64,000 bases of DNA, taken from contig NZ_BMUL01000008.1 of the NCBI RefSeq assembly GCF_014650175.1, positions 300,898 through 364,897 of the forward strand, given 5' to 3'. Numbering within the stretch: position 1 is the stretch's first letter; each line of letters begins with the position of its first letter. The stretch is from Streptomyces termitum. Its GTDB lineage: Bacteria; Actinomycetota; Actinomycetes; Streptomycetales; Streptomycetaceae. A program made the position numbers and the translations under genes. A model generated the notes under the pieces. The model was given only the letters and a program-made list of their open reading frames with translations, did no database searches and was not told where the DNA came from. Positions 33,401 through 41,088 of this stretch are shown here, piece by piece.

Positions 33401-33946
33401 ATGCCCGTCCACCGGCTGAACCACGCCGTCCTCTTCGTCTCCGACCTGGAGCGCAGCCTCGCCTTCTACCGGGACGTCCTGGAGTTCCGGCCGCTGCCGC
33501 GGGCGTTTCCCGGAGCGGCCTTCCTCCAGGCGGCCGGGTCCGCCAACGACCACGACCTCGGCCTGTTCCAGTCGCCCGAGCCTGGCTCCGGCGGGCGGGC
33601 CGGGCGGGTGGGCCTCTACCACCTGGCGTGGGAGGTGGACACCCTCGCCGAGCTGGACCGGATGCGGACCCGGCTGACCGAGGCGGGGGCCCTGACCGGG
33701 GCGAGCAACCACGCCTCCACCAAGGCGCTGTACGCGCGCGACCCCGACGGCATCGACTTCGAGGTGTGCTGGCTGGTCCCGGACCACGCGGTGGAGGCGG
33801 AGCTGACCGCCATGACCTCGCCGACCCGGCCGCTCGACATCGAGGCCGAGATCGCGGCGTACGGTGCGCGGACCCCGGGCGGTCCCCGCACCGATCACGC
33901 GGTCTGGCAGCGGCTCTTCGGCACCCGGGAGGCGGACCGCGGGTGA
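33401..33946 (+). CDS. Single-domain VOC/extradiol-dioxygenase-like protein
   Basis: 181 residues with the VOC fold: LNHAVLFVSDLERSLAFYRDVL at the start, GLYHLAWEV and GIDFEVCWLVP. His in LNHAV, His in YHLAW and Glu in FEVCW fit a 2-His-1-carboxylate metal site. Steroid HsaC is a two-domain enzyme, so this is not HsaC; it may be a one-domain catechol dioxygenase or a glyoxalase-type isomerase. I use ATG 33401, because the earlier ATG at 33350 would sit inside the terminator. It converges on fadA6 with a 12-nt gap. Confidence 0.82.
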   Translation: MPVHRLNHAVLFVSDLERSLAFYRDVLEFRPLPRAFPGAAFLQAAGSANDHDLGLFQSPEPGSGGRAGRVGLYHLAWEVDTLAELDRMRTRLTEAGALTGASNHASTKALYARDPDGIDFEVCWLVPDHAVEAELTAMTSPTRPLDIEAEIAAYGARTPGGPRTDHAVWQRLFGTREADRG

Positions 33947-33958
33947 CGGGTCACAGCG

Positions 33959-35116
33959 TCATAGGCGCTCGATGATCGTGACGTTCGCCTGGCCGCCGCC
34001 CTCGCACATGGTCTGGAGCCCGTAGCGCCCCCCGGTGCGCTCCAGTTCGTGCAGGAGGGTGGTGGCCAGCCTGGTGCCGGTGGCGCCGAGGGGATGACCG
34101 AGGGCGATGGCGCCGCCGTTGACGTTGACCTTCTCCGGGTCGGCGCCGGTCTCCTTCAGCCAGGCGAGGACGACCGGGGCGAACGCCTCGTTGATCTCGA
34201 CCAGGTCGATGTCGTCCAGCGTCATCCCCGTCTTCTTCAGGGCGTACGCGGTCGCCGGGATCGGCGCCGACAGCATCCGGATCGGGTCCTCGCCGCGCAC
34301 CGACAGGTGGTGCACGCGGGCGCGCGGGACCAGCCCGTGCTCCCGTACCGCCCGCTCGCTCGCGAGGAGCATCGCGGAGGCGCCGTCGGAGACCTGGGAG
34401 GAGACGGCGGCGGTGATCCGGCCGCCCTCGACCACGGGGGCGAGCCCGGCCATCTTCTCCAGGCTGGTGTCGCGGCGCGGGCCCTCGTCGGCGGTGACGC
34501 CGCCGTAGGGGACGATCTCGCGGTCGAAGCGGCCCTCGTCGATCGCGCGGGCCGCCCGCCGGTGCGAGCGGAGCGCGTACTCCTCCATGTCGCGGCGGCT
34601 GATGTCCCACTTGTCGGCGATGAGTTCGGCGCCGTGGAACTGGTTGACGGGCCGGTCCCCGTAGCGGGCCCGCCAGCCCTCGGAGCCGGCGTACGGGCCG
34701 CCGGTCAGGCCGAGGGGGTCGGCGGCCTGGCGGCTGGCGAAGGCGATGGGGACCATCGACATGTTCTGGACGCCACCGGCGACGACGAGGTCCTGGGTGC
34801 CGGACAGGACGCCCTGGGCGGCGAAGTGGAGGGCCTGCTGGGAGGAGCCGCACTGGCGGTCGACGGTGACGCCGGGGACCTCCTCGGGGAGTCCGGCGGC
34901 CAGCCAGGCGGTCCGGGCGATGTCACCGGCCTGCGGTCCGACGGTGTCGAGGCAGCCGAGGACGACGTCCTCGACGGCCGCCGGATCGACGCCCGCGCGC
35001 TCCATCAGCGCCTTGAGGGCGTGCGCGCCGAGGTCGGCGGGGTGGACGGCGGCGAGCCCGCCGCCTCGCCTGCCGACCGGGGTGCGGACGGCTTCCACGA
35101 TGTATGCCTCGGCCAT
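33959..35116 (-). CDS. fadA6: Steroid 3-ketoacyl-CoA thiolase FadA6
   Basis: 385 residues, thiolase family. Nucleophile Cys in VDRQCGSSQQA, then VEINEAFAPV, NGGAIALGHPLGATG and the second Cys in QTMCEGGGQANV: all three catalytic blocks are intact. FadA6 removes an acetyl-CoA during breakdown of the ring-opened C/D-ring product. ATG 35116 has AAGGAG 6 nt upstream and is preferred over a GTG two codons earlier. ipdF lies 63 nt upstream. Confidence 0.9.
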   Translation of the reverse strand: MAEAYIVEAVRTPVGRRGGGLAAVHPADLGAHALKALMERAGVDPAAVEDVVLGCLDTVGPQAGDIARTAWLAAGLPEEVPGVTVDRQCGSSQQALHFAAQGVLSGTQDLVVAGGVQNMSMVPIAFASRQAADPLGLTGGPYAGSEGWRARYGDRPVNQFHGAELIADKWDISRRDMEEYALRSHRRAARAIDEGRFDREIVPYGGVTADEGPRRDTSLEKMAGLAPVVEGGRITAAVSSQVSDGASAMLLASERAVREHGLVPRARVHHLSVRGEDPIRMLSAPIPATAYALKKTGMTLDDIDLVEINEAFAPVVLAWLKETGADPEKVNVNGGAIALGHPLGATGTRLATTLLHELERTGGRYGLQTMCEGGGQANVTIIERL

Positions 35117-35179
35117 GGTCACTCCTTGCTCGGTGTCGGTGGGTGGGTCGGGGCGCCGCCCTGCCCGGGGGGGCCGGTC

Positions 35180-36001
35180 TCACGGGTGCTGGCTGCTGAC
35201 CGAGAGGGCCTCGCCGGTCAGGTAGGAGGAGTAGTCGCTGGCGAGGAAGACGATGACGTTGGCGACCTCCCAGGGTTCGGCGTGGCGGCCGAAGGCTTCG
35301 CGGGAGGTGAGTTCGGCGAGGAGTTCGGGGGTGGTGACCTTCGCCAGGTGGGGGTGCATGGCGAGGCTCGGGGAGACGGCGTTGACGCGGACCCCGTACG
35401 CGGCGGCCTCCAGGGCGGCGCAGCGGGTGAGGGCCATGACGCCGGCCTTGGCTGCGGCGTAGTGGGCCTGGCCCTTCTGGGCGCGCCAGCCGACCACGGA
35501 GGCGTTGTTGACGACGACGCCTCCGGTGCCGGCGGCGCGGAAGCGGCGCAGGGCGGCGCGGGTGCAGCGGAAGGTGCCGCCCAGGGTGACGTCGAGGACC
35601 CGGTCCCACTGCTCGTCGGTCATGTCGGCGAGGTCGGCGGTGCCGCCGAGGCCGGCGTTGTTGACGACGACGTCGAGGCGGCCGTGGCGCTCCTCGGCGA
35701 GGTCGAGGAGGGCGGCGACCTGGGCCTCGTCGGTGACGTCGCAGGGCAGGGCGGCGACCCGGTCGGCGCCGAACTCGGCGGCGAGCGCGGCCTCGGTCTC
35801 CTTCAGGCGGCGGGCGTGGGCGTCGGAGAGGACCACGCGGGCGCCCTCCTCCAGGAGGCGGCGGGCGGTCGCGCCGCCGATGCCGGCCCCGGCGGCGGCG
35901 GTGACGACGGCGCCGCGTCCGGCGAGCAGCCCGTGGCCGGGGACGTACGGGGGCGGGGCGGCGGGCGCGGGCGAAGGGCGGCGGGCCGGGTCGGGGGTCA
36001 T
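35180..36001 (-). CDS. ipdF: IpdF-like short-chain dehydrogenase
   Basis: 273 residues, SDR. The cofactor loop is a variant, VVTAAAGAGIGGATARRL, with Ala where Gly is usual; NNAG (VNNAGLGGTADL), NASVVG and YAAAKAG are intact. The TAAAGxGIG loop and place between fadE30 and fadA6 fit IpdF, which oxidises the 5-hydroxyl of a HIP-CoA intermediate. The first about 25 residues are a Pro/Ala-rich tail. ATGA overlap with fadE30 at 35998-36001. Confidence 0.87.
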   Translation of the reverse strand: MTPDPARRPSPAPAAPPPYVPGHGLLAGRGAVVTAAAGAGIGGATARRLLEEGARVVLSDAHARRLKETEAALAAEFGADRVAALPCDVTDEAQVAALLDLAEERHGRLDVVVNNAGLGGTADLADMTDEQWDRVLDVTLGGTFRCTRAALRRFRAAGTGGVVVNNASVVGWRAQKGQAHYAAAKAGVMALTRCAALEAAAYGVRVNAVSPSLAMHPHLAKVTTPELLAELTSREAFGRHAEPWEVANVIVFLASDYSSYLTGEALSVSSQHP

Positions 36002-37164
36002 GGTCGCGGCTCCTTCGGCAGGCCGAGGACGCGCTCGGCGATGATGTTCCGCTGGATCTCGTTGGATCCGGCGTAGATGGTGTCGGAGCGGGAGAAGAGG
36101 TAGAGGCGCTGCCAGTCGGTGAGGTCGTACGGCTCCCCGGCGGCGAGCATGCCGCCGGCGCCGCAGACGTCCATGGCGAGCGCGCCGAGTTCGCGGTGCC
36201 AGGTGGCCCAGAAGATCTTGCCGATGGAGGCTTCGGGGCCGGGGGCGCCGGCCGCGGCGCCGCTCAGGGTCCGCAGGGCGTTGGAGCGGATGGTCTCCAG
36301 GCCGGTCCAGGCGCGGGCGAGGCGGTCGCGCAGGTGCGGGTCGGCGGCGGCGCCGTTGCGCCGGGCCAGGGCGATGACGGCCTCCAGTTCGCGGCGGAAG
36401 CCGACCTGCTGGCCGAGGGTGGAGACGCCGCGCTCGAAGCCGAGGGTGGCCATGGCGACCTTCCAGCCGTCGCCGGGGGCGCCGACGACGTGGGCGGCGT
36501 CGGTGCGGGCGCCGTCGAAGAAGACCTCGTTGAACTCGGAGGTGCCGGTGAGCTGGACGATCGGCCGGATCTCGACGCCGGGCGCGCGCAGCGGGACGAG
36601 CAGGTAGGACAGGCCGTGGTGGCGGGTGGAGCCGGGGTCGGTGCGGGCGACGACGAAGCACCAGTCGGCCTCGTGGGCCTGTGAGGTCCAGACCTTCTGG
36701 CCGGTGACGACCCACTGGTCGCCGTCGCGTTCGGCGCGGGTGCGGACGGCCGCGAGGTCGGAGCCGGCGCCGGGCTCGGAGTAGCCCTGGCACCAGAGTT
36801 CGCCGACGGCGGCGATCGGGGGGAGGAAGCGGGCGCGCTGGGCGGCGGTGCCGAAGGCGATGAGGGTGGGGCCGAGGAGCTGTTCGCCGATGTGGCCGAC
36901 GCGGGCGGGGGCGTCGGCGAGGGCGTACTCCTCGTGGAAGGCGACCTGTTCCTCCAGGGTGGCGCCGCGGCCGCCGTACTCCTCGGGCCAGCCGACGCAG
37001 GTCCAGCCGTGGGCGGCCATGTGCCGCTCCCAGGCGAGGCGTTCGGCGTGCGCCTCGTGTTCGCGGCCGGGTCCGCCGCGGCCCTTGAGGTCCGCGAAGC
37101 CTCCGGTGAGGTGGGAGCGCAGCCAGCCGCGCACCTCGCTGCGGAACTTCTCGACGTCGCTCAT
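35998..37164 (-). CDS. fadE30: Acyl-CoA dehydrogenase FadE30
   Basis: 388 residues, ACAD fold: WPEEYGGRGATLEEQVAF, YSEPGAGSDLAAV, WVVTGQKVWTS and the C-terminal DTIYAGSNEIQRNIIAERVLGLPK. FadE30 is the dehydrogenase for the propionyl side chain of HIP-CoA, the first beta-oxidation step of the pathway. It is divergent from the FadE31-33 genes across the second KstR2-like operator, as expected for a co-regulated set. Start ATG 37164. Confidence 0.9.
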   Translation of the reverse strand: MSDVEKFRSEVRGWLRSHLTGGFADLKGRGGPGREHEAHAERLAWERHMAAHGWTCVGWPEEYGGRGATLEEQVAFHEEYALADAPARVGHIGEQLLGPTLIAFGTAAQRARFLPPIAAVGELWCQGYSEPGAGSDLAAVRTRAERDGDQWVVTGQKVWTSQAHEADWCFVVARTDPGSTRHHGLSYLLVPLRAPGVEIRPIVQLTGTSEFNEVFFDGARTDAAHVVGAPGDGWKVAMATLGFERGVSTLGQQVGFRRELEAVIALARRNGAAADPHLRDRLARAWTGLETIRSNALRTLSGAAAGAPGPEASIGKIFWATWHRELGALAMDVCGAGGMLAAGEPYDLTDWQRLYLFSRSDTIYAGSNEIQRNIIAERVLGLPKEPRP

Positions 37165-37177
37165 GGCCGTACGTTAA

Positions 37178-37197
37178 CCTACCAAACACTTGTTAGG
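37178..37197. promoter_or_regulatory. Second KstR2-like operator
   Basis: Near-palindrome with outer CCTA/TAGG. Its core ACCAAACACTTGTT (37181-37194) matches ANCAAGNNCTTGNT at all fixed positions but one. It lies between fadE30 and the plus-strand acyl-CoA dehydrogenase genes, and agrees with the site at 29769-29782 (reverse complement AACAAGTGTTTGGT versus AACAAACGTTTGGT). Confidence 0.78.
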
Positions 37198-37209
37198 GAA
37201 GGAGCGCGG

Positions 37210-37347
37210 ATGTCCGCTGCCCGCACCACCGCAGGGCCCGGCCGCACCCGGTCCGGCCGCCCGGAGACCGGCCGCCGGAGGACCGGCGCGCACCGCGCCC
37301 GCCCCCGGCCGGCGGCCCCGGCGGACCCCGGGACGGGAGGCGCCTGA
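37210..37347 (+). CDS. Possible 45-residue leader ORF before fadE31-like gene
   Basis: A small frame starting at ATG 37210, 5 nt after a strong GGAAGGAG ribosome site that directly follows the operator. It reads MSAARTTAGPGRTRSGRPE and stays Arg/Gly/Pro-rich. Its TGA overlaps the start of the next gene as TGATG (37345-37349). Either it is a translated leader that couples to the dehydrogenase gene, or the good ribosome site marks a relic start. No homology is known to me. Confidence 0.4.
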   Translation: MSAARTTAGPGRTRSGRPETGRRRTGAHRARPRPAAPADPGTGGA

Positions 37348-38516
37348 TGGACCTCGACCACTCCCCCGCGGACGACGCCTTCCGGGCCGAGGCCCGCGCC
37401 TGGCTCGCCGCCCACGTGCCCGCAGACCCGCTCCCCTCCCTGGAGACCGGGGAGGGCTTCGCCGCCCACCGCGCCTGGGAGCGGACCCTCGGCGCCGGCG
37501 GCTGGTCGGCCGTCTCCTGGCCCCGCGCCTACGGCGGCCGGGACGCCTCCCTCCTCCAGTGGCTGGTCTTCGAGGAGGAGTACTACGCGGCCGGCGCCCC
37601 CGGCCGGGTCGGCCAGAACGGCATCAGCCTCCTCGCCCCCACCCTCTTCGCGCACGGCACCGAGGAGCAGCGCGCCCGCGTGCTGCCCGCCATGGCCTCC
37701 GGCGAGACCGTCTGGGCCCAGGCGTGGTCCGAGCCCGAGTCCGGCTCCGACCTGGCGAGCCTGCGCTCCACCGCCGTGCGCGCCGACGGCGGCTGGCTCC
37801 TGCACGGACAGAAGACCTGGTCCTCGCGGGCCGCCTTCGCCGACCGCGCCTTCGGCCTCTTCCGCAGCGAGCCCGGCACCCCGAAGCCGCACCAGGGCCT
37901 GACGTACCTGATGTTCCCGCTGGACGCGGAGGGCGTGACGGTCCGCCCGGTGGGACGGCTCGACGGGAAGCCCGCCTTCGCCGAACTCTTCCTGGACGGG
38001 GTCTTCGTGCCCGACGAGGACGTGATCGGCGAGCCGGGGCAGGGCTGGCGCGTCGCGATGAGCACCGCGGGCAACGAGCGCGGACTGACCCTGCGCAGCC
38101 CCGGCCGCTTCACCGCCGCCGCCGACCGGCTCGCCGCCCTGTGGCGGGAGCACGGCGACCCCGCCGACACCGCCCTGCGCGACCGGGTCGCGGACGCCGT
38201 GATCGGCGCCCGCGCCTACCGGCTCCACACCTGGGCCAACGCCTCCCGGATCGCCGAAGGGGGCGCTCTCGGCGCCGAGTCCAGCCTCAACAAGGTCTTC
38301 TGGTCCGAGCTGGACATCGCCCTCCACGAGACGGCGCTCGACCTCCTCGGCCCGCTCGGCGAACTGGCCGACCACGCCGACGAGGCCCCGGCGCACGGCG
38401 GTTGGGCCGAGGGCTACACCTTCTCCCTCGCCGGACCCATCTACGCCGGCACCAACGAGATCCAGCGCGACATCATCGCCGAGCGGCTGCTCGGCCTGCC
38501 GAAGGGACGCCGGTGA
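37347..38516 (+). CDS. Acyl-CoA dehydrogenase, FadE31-like large subunit
   Basis: 389 residues, full-length ACAD. Motifs: WPRAYGGRDASLLQW, WSEPESGSDLASL, WLLHGQKTWSS and IYAGTNEIQRDIIAERLLGLPKG. In mycobacteria FadE31, FadE32 and FadE33 lie in a row in the KstR2 regulon and form heteromeric dehydrogenases for the ring-opened product; this gene has the size and place of FadE31. GGGAGG precedes ATG 37347. The stop overlaps the next start as TGATG. Confidence 0.85.
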   Translation: MDLDHSPADDAFRAEARAWLAAHVPADPLPSLETGEGFAAHRAWERTLGAGGWSAVSWPRAYGGRDASLLQWLVFEEEYYAAGAPGRVGQNGISLLAPTLFAHGTEEQRARVLPAMASGETVWAQAWSEPESGSDLASLRSTAVRADGGWLLHGQKTWSSRAAFADRAFGLFRSEPGTPKPHQGLTYLMFPLDAEGVTVRPVGRLDGKPAFAELFLDGVFVPDEDVIGEPGQGWRVAMSTAGNERGLTLRSPGRFTAAADRLAALWREHGDPADTALRDRVADAVIGARAYRLHTWANASRIAEGGALGAESSLNKVFWSELDIALHETALDLLGPLGELADHADEAPAHGGWAEGYTFSLAGPIYAGTNEIQRDIIAERLLGLPKGRR

Positions 38517-39502
38517 TGCGCTTCCTCCCCGACGCCGAGCACCGCGAGCTCGCCCGCACCCTGGACGGCCTGCTCGCCTCGGCCGACACCCCGGGAGCGG
38601 CCCGCGCCTGGGCGGCCGGCGACCACGCGCCCGGCCGCGCCCTCTGGTCCCGGCTCGCGGAGACCGGCGTCTTCGCCCTGGCGGTGCCCGAGCCCTACGA
38701 GGGCATGGGCCCGCTGCCCGTGGAACTCGCGTTCTCCTTCGTCGAGCTGGGCCGCCACGCCGTGCCCGGTCCGGTGGTGGAGACGGTGGCGGCGGCCGCC
38801 CTCCTCGACCGGCTCGGCGACGCCGGGGCCGCCGCCTGGCTGCCCCGGGTGGCCGCGGGCAAGGCGGTGCTCTCCCTGTGCGCGCCGGAGCACGGCGGCC
38901 CGTACGCGCTGGACGCGGACGCCGCCGACGCCGTCCTCGTCGTGGACGGGGACGTCCTGCGGCTCGCGGAGGGCGCCGGCCCCGTCCAGCCCTCGGCCGA
39001 CCCGGTCCGCCGCCTCGCCCGCCCGCTCGGCGGCACCGTCCTGGCGCGCGGCCCGGAGGTGGCGCGGGCCGCCGGGCACGCCGCCGGTGTCGCCGCCCTC
39101 GCCACCGCCGCGCAGTCCCTCGGCCTCGGCCTGGCGCTGCTGGACCGGACCGTCTCCTACATCCGGCAGCGCACCCAGTTCGGCGTCGCCATCGGCTCCT
39201 TCCAGGCCGTCAAGCACCGCCTCGCGGACACCCTCGTCGCCCTCGAATTCGCCCGGCCGCTGCTGTACGGGGCGGCGCTGGCGCTCGCCGCCGGCTCCGA
39301 CGCGGCCCCGCGCGAGATCGCCGCCGCCAAGGTCACCGCGGGCGAGGCCGCCCACGCCGCCGCCCGCACCGCCCTCCAGCTCCACGGCGCCGTCGGCTAC
39401 ACGGCGGAGCTGGACCTCTCCCTCTGGATCCGCAAGGCCCGCCCGCTCCGCGACGCCTGGGGCACCCCGGCGGCCTGCCGGGCCCGCGTCCTCGCCTCCT
39501 GA
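38516..39502 (+). CDS. Acyl-CoA dehydrogenase, FadE32-like short subunit
   Basis: 328 residues, a short ACAD. The N-terminal half is degenerate compared with the full-length neighbour, but the C-terminal bundle is clear: RTQFGVAIGSFQAVKHRLADTL and LQLHGAVGYTAELDLSLW. Short subunits of this kind pair with a full-length one in alpha2beta2 dehydrogenases of steroid catabolism. ATG 38516 overlaps the previous stop (TGATG). Confidence 0.85.
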   Translation: MRFLPDAEHRELARTLDGLLASADTPGAARAWAAGDHAPGRALWSRLAETGVFALAVPEPYEGMGPLPVELAFSFVELGRHAVPGPVVETVAAAALLDRLGDAGAAAWLPRVAAGKAVLSLCAPEHGGPYALDADAADAVLVVDGDVLRLAEGAGPVQPSADPVRRLARPLGGTVLARGPEVARAAGHAAGVAALATAAQSLGLGLALLDRTVSYIRQRTQFGVAIGSFQAVKHRLADTLVALEFARPLLYGAALALAAGSDAAPREIAAAKVTAGEAAHAAARTALQLHGAVGYTAELDLSLWIRKARPLRDAWGTPAACRARVLAS

Positions 39503-39530
39503 GCCCCCACCGGCAGAAGCGGAAGGAACC

Positions 39531-40613
39531 ATGCGACTCGACGGCGAACAGGAAGAACTGCGCGCGTCCGTACGGGCCCTGCTCGGACGCCGCCCCGGGG
39601 AGGCGGCCTGGCGGCCCCTGGCCGGACAGATCGGGGCAGCGGGCCTGGCCGTGCCCGAGGAGTACGGCGGCGCGGGCCGCGGGGCCGTGGAGGTCCACGT
39701 GGTGATGGAGGAGCTGGGCCGGGAGCTGAGCCCCGTCCCGTACCTCGGCTCCGCCGTCCTCGCCACCCGCGCCCTGCTGGCCTCCGGCGACCGGGCGGCC
39801 TGCGCCGCCTACCTGCCGGACCTGGCGGACGGCACCTCGGTGGCGGCGCTGGCCTGGGCCGAGGACGGCTCGTGGGACCCGGCCGCGATCCGTACCCGGG
39901 CCGTCCCCGGGCCCGGCGGGAGCTGGCGGCTCACCGGCGCGAAGGAGCACGTCCTGGACGGCTCCCGGGCCGACCTGCTGCTGGTGGCCGCCCGCACCCC
40001 GGCGGGCCCCTCGCTCTTCGCCGTACGCCCCTCGGCGCCCGGGGTGCGGCACACCGGGGCGCCCCCCATGGACGGCACCCGGGCCCAGTCCCGGCTGGTC
40101 CTCGCCGACGCGGAGGCCCGCCCGGTCGGCGCGGACGGCGACGGCGCCCGCGTCCTGGCCGAGGTGCTGGACCTGGCCTGCGCCGCCCTCGCCGCCGAAC
40201 AGGTCGGCGCGGCCGCCCGGTGCCTCGAACTGACGGTGGCGTACGCCCGCGAACGCGTCCAGTTCGGCCGGCCCATCGGCTCCTTCCAGGCCGTCAAGCA
40301 CCGTCTGGCGGACGCCTACGTGCTCGTGGAGTCGGCCCGTTCGGCGGCCCTGGGCGCGGCCTTCGCCGCCGCGCGCGGCCCGGGGCCGGAGCTGACCCGC
40401 CTGGCCGCCTCGGCGAAGTCGGTCTGCTCGGAGGCGTTCTCGGAGGTGGCGGCCGAGACGATCCAGCTGCACGGCGGCATCGGCGTCACCTGGGAGCACG
40501 ACGCCCACCGCTACTTCAAGCGCGCCCACGGCAGCCGCCACCTCTTCGGCCCCCCGCACTGGCACCGCGCCCGGCTGGCCGACGCCCTGGGCCTGGGCCT
40601 TCCGGCGGCCTGA
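39531..40613 (+). CDS. Acyl-CoA dehydrogenase, FadE33-like
   Basis: 360 residues, ACAD with PEEYGGAGRGAVEVHVV, RVQFGRPIGSFQAVKHRLAD and ETIQLHGGIGVTWEHDAHRYFKRAH, a C-terminus common to catabolic actinobacterial ACADs. AAGGAA lies just before ATG 39531. Last gene of the plus-strand FadE operon. The final codons and stop fall inside a GC-rich repeated segment (40590-40680), so the 3' end may have been duplicated. Confidence 0.85.
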   Translation: MRLDGEQEELRASVRALLGRRPGEAAWRPLAGQIGAAGLAVPEEYGGAGRGAVEVHVVMEELGRELSPVPYLGSAVLATRALLASGDRAACAAYLPDLADGTSVAALAWAEDGSWDPAAIRTRAVPGPGGSWRLTGAKEHVLDGSRADLLLVAARTPAGPSLFAVRPSAPGVRHTGAPPMDGTRAQSRLVLADAEARPVGADGDGARVLAEVLDLACAALAAEQVGAAARCLELTVAYARERVQFGRPIGSFQAVKHRLADAYVLVESARSAALGAAFAAARGPGPELTRLAASAKSVCSEAFSEVAAETIQLHGGIGVTWEHDAHRYFKRAHGSRHLFGPPHWHRARLADALGLGLPAA

Positions 40614-40680
40614 CCGGCGGCCCGGGACCGGGTCCTCCGGCGGCCTGACCGGCGGCCCGGGCCTGGGCCTTCCGGCGGCC
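40590..40680 (+). repeat. Direct repeats across the 3' end of the FadE33-like gene
   Basis: A 26-nt unit at 40601-40626, containing the stop codon, recurs exactly at 40636-40661. A 21-nt unit at 40590-40610 recurs exactly at 40660-40680. The pattern looks like slippage or unequal duplication of the gene end; it may also form GC-rich structure that acts as terminator. Confidence 0.8.
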
Positions 40681-40697
40681 CGGCCGGCGCCACCCGG

Positions 40698-40703
40698 TAC
40701 GTT
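40698..40703 (+). promoter_or_regulatory. -10 element for a leaderless gene
   Basis: TACGTT fits the TANNNT -10 consensus and ends 6 nt before the GTG at 40710, so transcription should begin at or next to the start codon. No ribosome site is present. No clear -35 was found. Confidence 0.55.
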
Positions 40704-40709
40704 CTCCCC

Positions 40710-41072
40710 GTGTGCCACTACGCCGAGAAGTCCTACAAGCCGCATCACGTGTGCGTGGCCTGCCGCGTCTCGTTCAAGCTGTACGCCGCCCCCGGCGGGC
40801 GGCCGTGCCCCCGGTGCTCCGTGCCGATGGTCCGCGCCGGCCGTGACTTCGCCGCCCCGCGCCGCCGGGACGCCAAGGCGTGGAGCGTCGTGGCCGCCGT
40901 GCTGGCCGCCGGGCTGGACTACGAGGGCTTCGAGCCCTGCGGCTGCGGCCGGAAGCCCGCGTACCGGCCCCGGACCCGGGCCCAGCTCCGCGCGCGCCGC
41001 GCGGTGGCGGCGCGGACCGGGGCCCCGCTCGCCGAGGTGCTGGCGCGGGTGGACCCGCTGACGCCCGCGTGA
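40710..41072 (+). CDS. Small zinc-ribbon protein
   Basis: 120 residues starting at GTG 40710. Two CxxC pairs, CVAC and CPRC, about 20 residues apart form a zinc ribbon; further Cys occur in CGCGRKPA. The C-terminus is Arg-rich (RTRAQLRARRAVAAR). Similar small Streptomyces proteins are often mislabelled deoxyxylulose-phosphate synthase; there is no such domain here. Function unknown; the basic tail and ribbon suggest nucleic-acid or ribosome binding. Probably a leaderless mRNA. Confidence 0.8.
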   Translation: MCHYAEKSYKPHHVCVACRVSFKLYAAPGGRPCPRCSVPMVRAGRDFAAPRRRDAKAWSVVAAVLAAGLDYEGFEPCGCGRKPAYRPRTRAQLRARRAVAARTGAPLAEVLARVDPLTPA

Positions 41073-41088
41073 TCCGCCCCCGCACGGT

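Noticed and set aside
33401..33946. HsaC, the steroid extradiol dioxygenase
   Set aside because: HsaC is about 300 residues with two VOC domains; this protein has one.
40710..41072. Deoxyxylulose-phosphate synthase label often given to such proteins
   Set aside because: Only 120 residues with a zinc ribbon; no thiamine-diphosphate domain.
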